Shown here: positions 35,711-36,423 of the stretch, piece by piece
Numbering within the stretch: position 1 is the stretch's first letter
How the letters are laid out: every line of letters begins with the position of its first letter
Assembly (NCBI GenBank): GCA_028678905.1
Contig: JAJRCO010000222.1
Location: 1 to 36,423 of the forward strand
From: Methanomicrobiales archaeon
Lineage (GTDB): Archaea > Halobacteriota > Methanomicrobia > Methanomicrobiales > JACTUA01
Reading direction: 5' to 3'
DNA length: 36,423 nt
The notes under the pieces: generated by a model
Databases searched by the model: none
What the model was told of the DNA's origin: nothing
What the model saw: only the letters and a program-made list of their open reading frames with translations
Translations under genes and position numbers: made by a program

Positions 35711-36103
35711 ATTAAAAGGATAAGGAATTCTCCTCCGCCGCTGAGATGATGTGGTAAAAATGTCAGGAAAGACCGTATCCGGGAAGAATACCGATTTGAG
35801 ACCAGAAGATAGTTGACCAGTCTCGGGCACGTCATGAAGTCGATGCGGACGGAGCAGAAGTCCTACCTTCTGCCTCCTCCTGATCGATTCCTGCATACCG
35901 AAACAAGGTACACCATTCATCGGTTTTATAGAGGAGCAGGCACCACTTTAACCGGCCTATCTCCTGCTTGATACAGGATCTGCGATCTTTATCGGAGCCG
36001 GGAAGGGGGATACCCCGATCCGGATAGATACCAGTGTTGCTCATTTTTTATCCACCATCCCTGAGCAGTATCTTCGCTTAATGCCGCCTCACCAATATAA
36101 AAG

Positions 36104-36250
36104 TTACGCCAGGAGGATTTCATCGCGCGGGTCGCCCACTCTGAATGCAGCGAACAAATCCCTACCTAAGAATTGGAACTCAAAAAACCGTGAAATTTCC
36201 GCCAGACTAATCTTCGTTTCAGCCCCGACCGTCCATAAATGAATTCCCAT
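36104..36250 (-). CDS. Candidate small ORF (48 aa), low confidence
   Basis: MGIHLWTVGAETKISLAEISRFFEFQFLGRDLFAAFRVGDPRDEILLA; below the ORF-track length cutoff; protein-like composition. Confidence 0.3.
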   Translation of the reverse strand: MGIHLWTVGAETKISLAEISRFFEFQFLGRDLFAAFRVGDPRDEILLA

Positions 36251-36381
36251 CGTATACTAAGGAAGTCCTCGCAGGAATATTCAGGACGACACGATTTTCC
36301 AAAAACCGAATGGAGCTTTGGTGAGCAAGAGGAATTCTGTGCAGGCTTATGATTGGATTGAGAGAAAAAGGGTGGATCGGA

Positions 36382-36423
36382 TCAGATATCCAGCGCTTCG
36401 AAAGCTTCCTTGCCGACCTTACC
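36382..36423 (-). CDS. C-terminal end of an unidentified CDS (partial)
   Basis: Reverse strand ...GKVGKEAFEALDI* open to window edge; too short to identify. Confidence 0.45.
   Translation of the reverse strand, partial: GKVGKEAFEALDI

Noticed and set aside
35832-36044. 70-aa reverse ORF MSNTGIYPDRGIPLPG...
   Set aside because: GGTGG precedes the ATG, but composition is not convincing, no family recognised; left uncalled.
1-36423. CRISPR array, inteins in infB/ileS, intact transposase, rRNA genes
   Set aside because: Looked for regular spaced repeats, protein insertions and rRNA-like segments; none seen.

Overview
Archaeal chromosomal window, most consistent with a Methanomicrobiales-type methanogen (inferred from gene content such as archaeal ileS, aIF5B, S6e, S8e, SRP19, Gar1/TFB, Thg1, mptE, DUF460, Rio2 and cupin-type PGI; not verified by search). 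It is gene-dense: about 30 intact protein genes, three tRNA genes (Lys-CTT, His-GTG, Ala-CGC), one frameshifted GNAT gene and an AT-rich, gene-poor stretch of about 1.9 kb (13.5-15.4 kb) around tRNA-His. No CRISPR array, intact transposase, prophage or obvious defence island is visible. The main items for follow-up are: (1) an NcsA/Ctu1-like PP-loop protein that has lost every recognisable catalytic motif, directly upstream of NAD synthetase; (2) two exact 16-bp repeats containing AGAA-N6-TTCT, close to the known NrpR operator GGAA-N6-TTCC, in the divergent promoter region of an HTH-less NrpR-domain gene, with two further palindromes between them; (3) a tRNA-His gene with no encoded G-1, in the same window as Thg1; (4) a ~95-nt dual-coding overlap between gar1 and tfb; (5) a very small Cys-containing protein translationally coupled to two tandem moeA genes; (6) antisense 3' overlap at four convergent gene pairs. 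All family calls come from reading the translated motifs; no searches were run.
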